A stretch of 14,391 nt of DNA, taken from contig CALKWH010000465.1 in assembly GCA_938004375.1 (NCBI GenBank), forward strand, positions 1-14,391, written 5' to 3'. Shown one piece after another: positions 1-6,407 of this stretch. Both the position numbers and the translations under genes were made by a program. This stretch comes from an uncultured Pseudomonadota bacterium. GTDB taxonomy: Bacteria > Myxococcota_A > Polyangia > HGW-17. Position 1 is the stretch's first letter. Each line of letters begins with the position of its first letter. The notes below the pieces were generated by a model, which made no database searches, was not told the origin of the DNA, and was given only the letters and a program-made list of their open reading frames with translations.

Positions 1-113
1 CCGAGGATCTCGACAAGCTCAACCGCCGCTGGGTGGAGTTGAACCTGCAGAAGGGTGAGAAGGAACGCCGCCTGCAGATGCTCTTCAAAGCGATTACGTT
101 CAAGCGCGAATAG
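1..113 (+). CDS. C-terminal fragment of an unidentified protein
   Basis: The frame that starts at base 3 is open to a TAG stop at 111-113 and gives 36 residues, beginning EDLDKLNRRWVEL and ending FKAITFKRE. The fragment is rich in Lys, Arg, Glu and Leu and would suit a charged helical tail. It has no recognisable motif and I do not know the family. The gene runs off the left edge of the window. It converges on the protease gene, whose stop lies at 126-128, leaving only 12 bp between the two, so there is no room for a separate terminator. The call as coding rests on the codon pattern (mostly C/G third positions) and on an in-frame stop just before the next gene. Confidence 0.55.
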   Translation, partial: EDLDKLNRRWVELNLQKGEKERRLQMLFKAITFKRE

Positions 114-125
114 ACGAAGTAAAAA

Positions 126-2120
126 TCAGAACCGGCGGCGCAGGACCAGGCCCAGGGCCACGAGGAGCAGGAACAGGGACGCGGGGCCGGAGGCCGGGCG
201 GGAACCGCGGCGGCCCACGGCGCAGGAGCAGCCGTCATCCGGAGTGGCCTGGGCTTTGATCAGGGAGCAAAGATAGTAGCTCAGGCAGGAGGTGTCGTCG
301 CAGTCGACCCGCCCGTCGCCGTTGTCGTCGAGCCCGTTGTTGCAGATCTCGTAGCCCTCGGAGTCGCAGGCCGAGTGGGTGCGGCAGTCGGCGTCCACGC
401 AGTCGATGAAGCCGTCGCCGTCGTCGTCACTGCCGTTGGTGCACTGCTCGAAGGGGATCGGGCAGGCCGAGGCGGTGGCGCAATCGACGTCGTCGCAGTC
501 AACGTAGCCGTCTCCGTCATCGTCGAGATCGTTGTCGCAGAGCTCCCGCGGACTGGAGGTGCAGGCCGTGTGGCCGTTGCAGTCGGCGTCGTCGCAGTCG
601 ACGAAGAGGTCGCTGTCGTCGTCCACGCCGTTGCCGCAGAGCTCTTCGGCGGTCTGGCAAGCCGTCACCCCCCGACAGTCGGCGTCGTCGCAATCGACCT
701 GCCCGTCGCCGTCGTCGTCACGGCCGTTCGTGCAGTTCTCGGCGCTCGACTGGCAATTCGCGGCCGAGGCGCAGTCCGCATCGGCGCAGTCGGCGCGACC
801 GTCGCCGTCGTCGTCACTGCCGTTGGTGCAGTTCTCGGCGGGGGTCCCGCCGGTGCAAGTGGCCGCGATCGTGAAGTTGCCGGCGTTGGAGTAGGTGTCC
901 ACGAGGATGTAATACGTGCTGCCGTCGGCGGTGAACTGGAGCGTCTCGGCCTGACCGGCGTCGTTCACGCTCGAGGCGTTGCAGCCGGAGTTGCCACAGG
1001 TTCCCTTCATGAGGAACGCATCGAGGTCGGATGACGCGGCCATGGTGATGGTCACGGTCACGCTCTGTCCGCTGCCCGGACGCAGGGAGTAGGCGAGCTC
1101 GCCGCCGGCCTCGGTCCAGTCCGGGGTGCAGGATCCGTATGTCGTGAACAGCGTGGACTTGCCCACCGTGGTGCCCGACAGGGACTGACCGCAGGCGAGG
1201 TTCACCGGGCTGGTGCAGGCCGAGGTCTGACACGCGGCGTTGGACGCGCAGTCCGCATCGGCGCAGTCGGCGGCGCCGTCACCGTCGTCATCGGTGCCGT
1301 TGGTGCAGTTCTCGGCCGCGGTGCCGCCGGTGTAGCCGGCGATCCAGTTGTAGAAGTAATCCACCTTCGTGGAGACACCATACTGGGTGCAGTTCTGGTC
1401 ACCATAGGAGGTCACACCGGCGACGTACTCGGTGCCCGAGCGCACGATGAAGGCCGGACCGCCGGAGTCACCGCTGCATGGTCCGCCGCCGGACTGGGTG
1501 TAGGCGATGGAGCCGCCCGGGATCTGGTAGGGCGACTGTGCCAGGTTGCAGGCTGAGGCGGTGGAGCACTGCGCCCCCAACCGCTGATCCACGGTGAGCT
1601 TCACACCCGAGGTGCCGGTCTCGGTCACGCCGAAGCCCACGAACTCGAGGTAACTGTCGATGTCGGCGTTGGTGATCGCCAGTGTGGGGGGCAGCGGCGG
1701 GATCGGAACGACGGTGGAGGGCGCGGCCAGGGAGAGTCGCACCAGTGCGATATCGTTGGCGATGTTGGTGCTCGTACCGACGTAGCTCGGGTGCGGGATC
1801 AACTGGGAGCTGGTGCGCTGCGCGGTGAAATTGTTCTGATCGTTGCCGAAGTACACGTCCAGGGAGGAACTGTCCACCACGCAGTGGGCGGCGGTGAGCA
1901 CCCACGTGGGGGCGATCAGGGTGCCGGTGCACATGGCGCCGGACCGGTCGTCGTAGAGCAGGACGACCGCCTGGTGGGCGGCCGTGGTGTCCCGCGTCCC
2001 GTAGTAGATGTACGCGTCGGATCCCTTCAACTCGGGAGGCGCGAACCCGTCTTCGGGGTTGCAGGATGCGAGGAAAACGAAGGAAAAAACGACCGCGAGG
2101 AGTGAGTTGATCCGGTGCAT
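126..2120 (-). CDS. Trypsin-like serine protease lipoprotein with Asp/Cys repeats and MYXO-CTERM-like tail
   Basis: A 664-residue exported S1-family protease. A lipoprotein signal ends in the lipobox LASC with Cys20. The chymotrypsin fold follows at about 35-262, with the triad visible as His79 (TAAHC), Asp123 (NDIALVRL) and Ser218 (GDSGGP). One Asp/Cys repeat is at 270-298. A pre-peptidase C-terminal (PPC)-like beta domain covers about 302-424. Six further repeats (CxNGxDDDGDGxxDCxDADC) start at 429, 461, 493, 526, 558 and 591. The end is CSC, a hydrophobic stretch at 644-660 and a final RRRF, as in MYXO-CTERM sorting signals. The ATG at 2120 is chosen because a signal peptide starts there and AAAGGAG lies 13 nt upstream; the frame stays open to 2324, but only by reading through a hexamer repeat. 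The family cleaves peptide bonds; the substrate is unknown. The repeats probably bind Ca2+ (inference from Asp spacing). Family call sure, anchoring mode uncertain. Confidence 0.93.
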   Translation of the reverse strand: MHRINSLLAVVFSFVFLASCNPEDGFAPPELKGSDAYIYYGTRDTTAAHQAVVLLYDDRSGAMCTGTLIAPTWVLTAAHCVVDSSSLDVYFGNDQNNFTAQRTSSQLIPHPSYVGTSTNIANDIALVRLSLAAPSTVVPIPPLPPTLAITNADIDSYLEFVGFGVTETGTSGVKLTVDQRLGAQCSTASACNLAQSPYQIPGGSIAYTQSGGGPCSGDSGGPAFIVRSGTEYVAGVTSYGDQNCTQYGVSTKVDYFYNWIAGYTGGTAAENCTNGTDDDGDGAADCADADCASNAACQTSACTSPVNLACGQSLSGTTVGKSTLFTTYGSCTPDWTEAGGELAYSLRPGSGQSVTVTITMAASSDLDAFLMKGTCGNSGCNASSVNDAGQAETLQFTADGSTYYILVDTYSNAGNFTIAATCTGGTPAENCTNGSDDDGDGRADCADADCASAANCQSSAENCTNGRDDDGDGQVDCDDADCRGVTACQTAEELCGNGVDDDSDLFVDCDDADCNGHTACTSSPRELCDNDLDDDGDGYVDCDDVDCATASACPIPFEQCTNGSDDDGDGFIDCVDADCRTHSACDSEGYEICNNGLDDNGDGRVDCDDTSCLSYYLCSLIKAQATPDDGCSCAVGRRGSRPASGPASLFLLLVALGLVLRRRF
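267..836 (-). repeat. Six tandem 32-33-residue Asp/Cys-rich repeats inside the protease gene
   Basis: The repeat units begin at residues 429, 461, 493, 526, 558 and 591 of the protease, so the period is 96-99 bp. Each unit has the form ExCxNGxDDDGDGxxDCxDxDC followed by a short variable stretch and a final Cys. The DDDGDG core resembles Ca-binding loops of thrombospondin type 3 and MopE-like repeats. The third unit has the weaker loop DDDSDLF. The four Cys per unit would be expected to form disulfides outside the cytoplasm. Confidence 0.9.
1227..1313 (-). repeat. Isolated Asp/Cys-rich repeat between protease and PPC-like domains
   Basis: A seventh copy of the same unit covers residues 270-298 of the protease. 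It is separated from the other six by a PPC-like domain of about 120 residues. It is flanked on both sides by TGGT-like short linkers, which suggests that the domain was inserted into, or joined within, a repeat array. Confidence 0.85.
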
Positions 2121-2232
2121 GGGCAGGCCATTGCTCCTTTCCGGGCAGTACTTTCCCACAGGGGTTTCCGGTTGACAAGACGCCCGGCGCGGAGGGTTGC
2201 ATTTTTTCCGCAAAATCAGGCGGGACTGGGCC

Positions 2233-2301
2233 GAGAACGAGAACTCCATATCCCCTTCCATATCGAAATCGAAATCGAAATCGAAATCGAAATCGAAATC
2301 G
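2233..2301. repeat. Hexanucleotide tandem array (ATCGAA)n with degenerate flank
   Basis: Six perfect ATCGAA units run from 2262 to 2297, followed by a partial unit ATCG to 2301. A degenerate stretch with the same 6-bp spacing precedes them (GAGAAC twice at 2233-2244, then TCCATA at 2245 and again at 2257). The array is in the gap between the Ig-domain lipoprotein and the protease, about 140 bp upstream of the protease start. Read on the minus strand it would encode alternating Asp-Phe, but I judge it to be non-coding. Confidence 0.9.
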
Positions 2302-2330
2302 GTGCCGTCACCGCCCCCGCCCACGCAAGT

Positions 2331-3197
2331 TTAGATGGGCACAGTGGGAATGCAGAAGATGGTCTCGACGGAGTCGGGGGGATCCTGGGAATCCGTGGTG
2401 CGCAGGTAGAGAAAATAGCCGCTGATGCTCGTGCCGTTGGGCAGGGTCACGCTCGCGGCGTCCGAGGTGCTCTCGACGGTGCCCGAGATCCGCCCCGGAG
2501 ACATGGTCATCGTCAGCCCCTCGGGCAGGCCCCAGGTGGGGATGAACGAGGCGAGTTGGCCGGGCGGATCGGCCTCGCGCCAGAAGTGCGGCCGCAGCCC
2601 GCCGGCGCTCTGCAGTTGGGCGTCGTAGCCCACGTAGGGCACCAGGAACGGCAGCACGACGACCTTGAACATGTAGACTTCGTAGACGGTGTCGCCGGTG
2701 ACCTCGAGCGGGGAGATCGAGACGGTGAGCAGGGTGCTGAACTCGGTCCAGGCCGGCGAGGGCGAGGCGTCGAACACCCGGAAGCGCAGCGCGAACTCGC
2801 CCGGCATGGCGGGGACGCCGGTGATCAGCCCCTGGCTGGTCAGGACCAGGCCCTCGGGGAGCTCGCCCTCGATGACCTGCCAGGCGTAGGGCGCGACGCC
2901 GCCTTCGACCTGGAGCTGGAACTCGTAGGGCTGGTCGTTTTCGGCGTCGGGGAGCGCGGTCGTCAGGATGTCGAGATCTCCCGGGAAGCCGGACACGCAC
3001 TTGCCCGAGGAGCACAGGTGATCGGGATCACAGGACCGGGTCTCCCACGCCATCCCGTCGCTGGAACAGATCTTGTACTTCTCGGGCTTGCCGTCCACGC
3101 AGACCTTGGTGCCCGGAAAGCAGACCTTCTCGACGGAGTTGAACTGGCAACCCGCCACCATCAGAGCCAGCCACGACAAAACCAACAGAGCACGCAT
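2331..3197 (-). CDS. Lipoprotein with Cys-rich module and two He_PIG-type Ig domains
   Basis: A 288-residue exported lipoprotein. The signal peptide ends in VAGC (Cys17). A small module follows with six Cys at 26, 33, 44, 56, 62 and 67, spaced as in a disulfide knot. Residues about 80-143 match the He_PIG putative Ig fold: GGVAPYAWQV, then GELPEGLVL, then GLITGVPAMPGEF. A second, more divergent copy covers about 165-268 (SAGGLRPHFW, LPEGLTM, GRISGTV). Such domains usually mediate adhesion or spacing on bacterial surface proteins; the partner is not evident. The ATG at 3197 has GAGGTGA just upstream. It lies 83 bp downstream of the metallophosphoesterase gene and 210 bp upstream of the protease, all on one strand, so co-transcription is possible but not shown. 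Confidence 0.85.
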   Translation of the reverse strand: MRALLVLSWLALMVAGCQFNSVEKVCFPGTKVCVDGKPEKYKICSSDGMAWETRSCDPDHLCSSGKCVSGFPGDLDILTTALPDAENDQPYEFQLQVEGGVAPYAWQVIEGELPEGLVLTSQGLITGVPAMPGEFALRFRVFDASPSPAWTEFSTLLTVSISPLEVTGDTVYEVYMFKVVVLPFLVPYVGYDAQLQSAGGLRPHFWREADPPGQLASFIPTWGLPEGLTMTMSPGRISGTVESTSDAASVTLPNGTSISGYFLYLRTTDSQDPPDSVETIFCIPTVPI

Positions 3198-3280
3198 GCA
3201 TCACCTCGATTTCCAGCTGACCAGAACGTAGCACAAAGCGCCGCTCCTGGCGAGAGGGAGCTGTGCCTTCGAATCGGTCG

Positions 3281-5596
3281 TCACGGCGTGAGGCTGCGGG
3301 CGCGGCGGCGGAACCACCAGAGCGCCGCGCCGATGAGCAGGAGCCCGGCGCCGGAGCCAGCCGTGGTCGCGAAGGTGCAGTTGCAGCCGCACCCGCGGGG
3401 GCCGGCCGACCGGGGCGGATCCTGACGCCGAGGCGGACCCAGGGTGTAGCGTGCGCGGGTCCAGGCGCCGGCGTCGTCGCGCACGGCGAAGGTGAACGGC
3501 CCCGTCGCCTGGCCCGGCGCCCACCGGGAGCCTTCCACCAGCGCGTCGCCGGCCACGAAGTGGGCCCCGGCCAGGGGGTCCCCGTCGGGATCCGTGGAGC
3601 CCGTGGCGTCGAGCAGCAGCGGCGCGGGGACCTCGGCGTCCGGCGTCACCGGCCGGCCGTCGGCAGTGAGCCTCACCTCGGGCGGGCGGTTCCCCTCCGC
3701 GGGGGCCAACACCATGTCCAGCGCGCCGGGCGCGGCGAAGGCCGACACCCCCACGGGCGCCTCCACGCGCCACACGAAGCGCAAGAACCCCTCGGTCGCG
3801 AACGGCGCGTCCACCAGGGACTGCCGGGCGCCCGTGCCAGACACCAGCCGGTAGCCCGTCCCGGCGGCGGGCACGCACACGGGCACGCGCAGCGTCAGGG
3901 GCACCGGCAGCGCGTTGTGCACCCGCACCTCCCCGCGGTCGTCGGCGAGCTTCGTCTCGACCCAGAAGTTGCCGGCGGGGATGCTCCTGCGCCCGGGGAC
4001 GACCGGCGCTAGGTCGAGGGTGCCGTCGGGCAGCGCGGTGAACAGCCGGTAGCCCCAGCGGCTGCCGTCCTTGGTGGAAGAGGCCGCGGTGGTGACCTTG
4101 ACGAAGGTCAGGTGCCGCACCACGCGCAGCGCCGACTTGCCCAGCGTGCTGCCGGGCGCGTACCGCCACTCGCCGTCCTTGTGCAGGTGACCGCTGATGT
4201 AATAGCCGCCGCTCTTCGCGAGCATCGCCAGCAGCCGGGTGCCGGAGTTGTCCGCCCCGCTCTCCTTGCCCCGCGCGTCGTCCGGATTCGAATCCCAGGC
4301 GCCGTCGTAGTTCCATTCCTCGAAGTGGTTGATCCCCACCGGATCCGTCGGGAAGGGCTCGTTCTGGTGGTAGGGCGCCGCGTCGGTGTTGCCCCGGGGA
4401 TCGTGATGGGCGAAGACCACCGGCGTGCGGCCCTGCCGGCCCGCCTCGTCGAGCTCGCCCTGCACGAAGGCCAGGTCCTCCTCCGAGAGGGTGCCACCGT
4501 AGTTGTCCACCATGGGGGCGCCGATGTACCGGTCGAACATCTTCACGTAGACCGAAAACGAGTGACGCCGCCGGTTCGTGCCGCCGTAGGTGTTGAGGAA
4601 GATGAAGTGGAACCGCCCGCGGGCGTGGGCGAAGTTGAGCGGCCCCAGGGTGGCCTTCCAGTGCTCCAGGCCGTCGGCCACGAGGTGGTCGAACAACTCC
4701 TCCTTTAGGTCCGAATATAGACAACTCAGGAATGTAAAGATCTCGTACCAGTTGGCGGTGAAGTCCAAATCTTTGGGCATCTTCGAGCGGCAGGACACCA
4801 CTCCCAGCGCCAGGGCGCCCAGTTCGGGCAGGCGCACCGAATAGGTCGCGTAGGCGTCGTGGTTCCCCGGGATGTAGAAACTGACCAGGCGCGACTTGGA
4901 GATGCGCCGGAACATCGCCGCGTACTCCTCGGGGAACTTGAGCCCGAACAGCAGATCCCCCAGATGCACCACCATGTCCGGGTCCAGCAGGCCCAGCTCG
5001 CGGAAGATCTGCTCGGTCATGGCCAGGTTGGCCTTCTTTTCGCCATGCCATGGGCGCTTGGCGGGAGCGTGCGCGGTGTCGCCGACCTCCCAGGAGGGGT
5101 CGAGGAGCTGGTGATCGGTCATCACGGCGAACCGGAACGGGGCGTCGCCCTGCCCTGCCGCCGGCGCCGGTCCCAGGACGCGCACGGCCAGGGGCTCCTC
5201 GAAGCGGGTGCCGTCCTCCCACAGGAGCTCCAGGTTCCAGGCCGCCCTCGGCGCGTCCGCGGGGACGGTCACCTCGGTGCGCACCAGGCGGCCGTCGGCC
5301 CCGGGCGCGGACACCCCGTGGCGCAGGGTGACGGGGCCGCCGCAACCGTCGGCGGGCAGCAGGCGGGCGACACTGAACCGCCGGGTGGTCCAGACGGCGA
5401 AGCGGGCGCCCGCGTGGACCAGCGCCGGATGCCCGATGACCGGTGAGCGCAGATCGCGGATGCGCGCCACCACGGGCTGCTCCTGGGGCGCGGGGGCGGC
5501 GGGGAGGAGCGCGGCGGCGGGGAGATCCCCCGGGAGTGTACCCGGCGTGGTCTTTGCGGCAGTCATTATCATCAAGGAAAACAAAAACGGATTCAT
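3281..5596 (-). CDS. Secreted calcineurin-like metallophosphoesterase with PKD-like domain and MYXO-CTERM-like tail
   Basis: A 771-residue protein. Residues about 40-145 look like a beta-sandwich. The metallophosphoesterase core at about 153-475 shows the metal-binding motifs in order: TDHQ (161-163), GD (213-214), GNHD (244-247), HHD (397-399) and GHLH (469-472). More beta-rich sequence follows, with a PKD/cadherin-like stretch at about 636-720 (DATGSTDPDGDPL). The end has GCGCNC (735-740), a hydrophobic segment and FRRRAR, as in MYXO-CTERM sorting signals. The family hydrolyses phosphoesters with two metal ions; the substrate is not predictable. Motif one is D-x-Q, not the common D-x-H. The start at 5596 has GGGAG 7 nt upstream and lies below a good promoter; the longer open frame to 5692 would begin with TTG inside that promoter. 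The N-terminal signal is weak, with no basic residue before the hydrophobic part. Confidence 0.9.
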   Translation of the reverse strand: MNPFLFSLMIMTAAKTTPGTLPGDLPAAALLPAAPAPQEQPVVARIRDLRSPVIGHPALVHAGARFAVWTTRRFSVARLLPADGCGGPVTLRHGVSAPGADGRLVRTEVTVPADAPRAAWNLELLWEDGTRFEEPLAVRVLGPAPAAGQGDAPFRFAVMTDHQLLDPSWEVGDTAHAPAKRPWHGEKKANLAMTEQIFRELGLLDPDMVVHLGDLLFGLKFPEEYAAMFRRISKSRLVSFYIPGNHDAYATYSVRLPELGALALGVVSCRSKMPKDLDFTANWYEIFTFLSCLYSDLKEELFDHLVADGLEHWKATLGPLNFAHARGRFHFIFLNTYGGTNRRRHSFSVYVKMFDRYIGAPMVDNYGGTLSEEDLAFVQGELDEAGRQGRTPVVFAHHDPRGNTDAAPYHQNEPFPTDPVGINHFEEWNYDGAWDSNPDDARGKESGADNSGTRLLAMLAKSGGYYISGHLHKDGEWRYAPGSTLGKSALRVVRHLTFVKVTTAASSTKDGSRWGYRLFTALPDGTLDLAPVVPGRRSIPAGNFWVETKLADDRGEVRVHNALPVPLTLRVPVCVPAAGTGYRLVSGTGARQSLVDAPFATEGFLRFVWRVEAPVGVSAFAAPGALDMVLAPAEGNRPPEVRLTADGRPVTPDAEVPAPLLLDATGSTDPDGDPLAGAHFVAGDALVEGSRWAPGQATGPFTFAVRDDAGAWTRARYTLGPPRRQDPPRSAGPRGCGCNCTFATTAGSGAGLLLIGAALWWFRRRARSLTP

Positions 5597-5663
5597 GAAG
5601 AGACTCCCGTGGCCGCGCCCGCCTTGGGTGGGACCGCGAGTCAGACTGGCGGGCGCTGTCGAT

Positions 5664-5692
5664 ACCATACTGGAAACGCGGCGTATTTCCAA
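5664..5692 (-). promoter_or_regulatory. Candidate sigma-70 promoter for the metallophosphoesterase gene
   Basis: Read on the minus strand, TTGGAA (5692-5687) and TATGGT (5669-5664) are separated by 17 bp, each matching 4 of 6 consensus bases. Transcription would start near 5656 and leave a leader of about 60 nt before the ATG at 5596. This placement supports 5596 as the start. Confidence 0.5.
5671..5691. promoter_or_regulatory. Inverted repeat TGGAAA-N9-TTTCCA in the metallophosphoesterase promoter
   Basis: The two 6-bp arms (5671-5676 and 5686-5691) are perfect complements and lie between, and partly over, the -35 and -10 elements. The position suits a repressor site. No regulator is encoded nearby, so this is a structural observation only. 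Confidence 0.35.
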
Positions 5693-5721
5693 CGCCGACG
5701 AGCGCCGTGGTCACACGGGCC

Positions 5722-5749
5722 TTGACAAACCGTTAGATGTGCCTAACTT
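5722..5749 (+). promoter_or_regulatory. Candidate sigma-70 promoter for tpx
   Basis: A perfect TTGACA (5722-5727) is followed after 16 bp by TAACTT (5744-5749), which keeps the T, A and final T of the -10 consensus. The ribosome-binding site AAGGAG (5781-5786) and the tpx ATG at 5794 follow at suitable distance. Confidence 0.5.
5732..5747. promoter_or_regulatory. Inverted repeat GTTAG-N6-CTAAC overlapping the tpx promoter
   Basis: Perfect 5-bp arms at 5732-5736 and 5743-5747 lie in the spacer of the tpx promoter and overlap its -10 element. A dyad here could be an operator that blocks RNA polymerase. I cannot name the binding protein. Confidence 0.4.
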
Positions 5750-5793
5750 TCCACTGCCGCCCGACCCGGGCCTCACCCGAAAGGAGTCCGCTC

Positions 5794-6291
5794 ATGTCCA
5801 CCACGAAACTTCATGGAAACCCCGTGCCATTGCACGGCGAATTTCTCAAACCCGGCGATCGGATCCCCGACTTCCGCCTGACCCGGGCCGACCTGTCCGA
5901 CGTGTCCCTCGCCGACTTCGCGGACAAAAAACGCCTGGTACTGAACATCTTCCCTAGCATCGACACGCCGGTGTGCGCGGCCTCGGTGCGCCGCTTCAAC
6001 GAACTGGCCGCAGCCGCCCCCGACACCGCCGTGCTCTGCATCTCGCGGGATCTCCCCTTCGCCCACGCCCGCTTCTGCGCCGCCGACGGGATCGCCAACG
6101 TCGTCACCTTGTCCGAGCTGCGTGGCCACGACTTTGGGCGCGCCATCGGCTTGGAGATCGCTGAAGGTCCGCTGGCCGGGCTCCTGGCCCGGGCCTTGCT
6201 GGTGCTCGACGAGGACCGCAAGGTCATCCACGCCGAGCTGGTGGACGACATCACCCACGAGCCCGCCTACGATCGCGTCCCCTTGTCCTGA
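5794..6291 (+). CDS. tpx: Thiol peroxidase, atypical 2-Cys peroxiredoxin
   Basis: The 165-residue product matches the Tpx family along its length (the E. coli enzyme has 168). The peroxidatic Cys61 sits in PSIDTPVCAASVRRF, the family signature. The resolving Cys95 is in ARFCAADGIANVVTL, and Cys82 is also at the usual place. Tpx reduces hydrogen peroxide and alkyl hydroperoxides and is recycled by thioredoxin. I chose the ATG at 5794 because AAGGAG lies 7 nt upstream and the protein then begins like other Tpx proteins; the open frame extends upstream into the promoter. No signal peptide is present, so the location is probably cytoplasmic. It is transcribed divergently from the metallophosphoesterase, and both promoters carry inverted repeats. 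No terminator is obvious downstream, so some read-through into the beta-helix lipoprotein is possible. Confidence 0.97.
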   Translation: MSTTKLHGNPVPLHGEFLKPGDRIPDFRLTRADLSDVSLADFADKKRLVLNIFPSIDTPVCAASVRRFNELAAAAPDTAVLCISRDLPFAHARFCAADGIANVVTLSELRGHDFGRAIGLEIAEGPLAGLLARALLVLDEDRKVIHAELVDDITHEPAYDRVPLS

Positions 6292-6317
6292 CCCGCCGCG
6301 GCTCCGCAACATCCTCA

Positions 6318-6346
6318 TTGACATCGTGCCGCCGGACGCTTAAACA
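6318..6346 (+). promoter_or_regulatory. Candidate promoter for the beta-helix lipoprotein
   Basis: TTGACA (6318-6323) is perfect, and TAAACA (6341-6346) follows after 17 bp as a weak -10. The gene starts at 6408 with AGGAG at 6394-6398. A second possible -10, TATACA at 6368, has no good -35. Confidence 0.4.
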
Positions 6347-6407
6347 TGGCCTCCGGGGCGAACGCCATATACAAAAATCAACCTGCGCCCCACAGGAGCT
6401 TTTCCAT

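Noticed and set aside
267..836. Regularly spaced repeats as a possible CRISPR array
   Set aside because: The units are coding, are divergent in sequence, lack unique spacers, and translate to a consistent Asp/Cys motif.
2121..2324. N-terminal extension of the protease through the hexamer repeat (Asp-Phe repeats)
   Set aside because: The lipoprotein signal begins at 2120 with an AAAGGAG upstream. An extension would bury the signal peptide 68 residues inside the protein.
3243..3261. Hairpin GCTCC-N9-GGAGC after the metallophosphoesterase stop
   Set aside because: The stem is only 5 bp and no real U-run follows on the minus strand, so a terminator cannot be supported.
3201..5714. A second long minus-strand open frame overlapping the metallophosphoesterase
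   Set aside because: It is longer but reads as Arg/Gly/Pro/Ala-rich sequence without domain motifs. The other frame holds all five metallophosphoesterase motifs, so this is a high-GC shadow frame.
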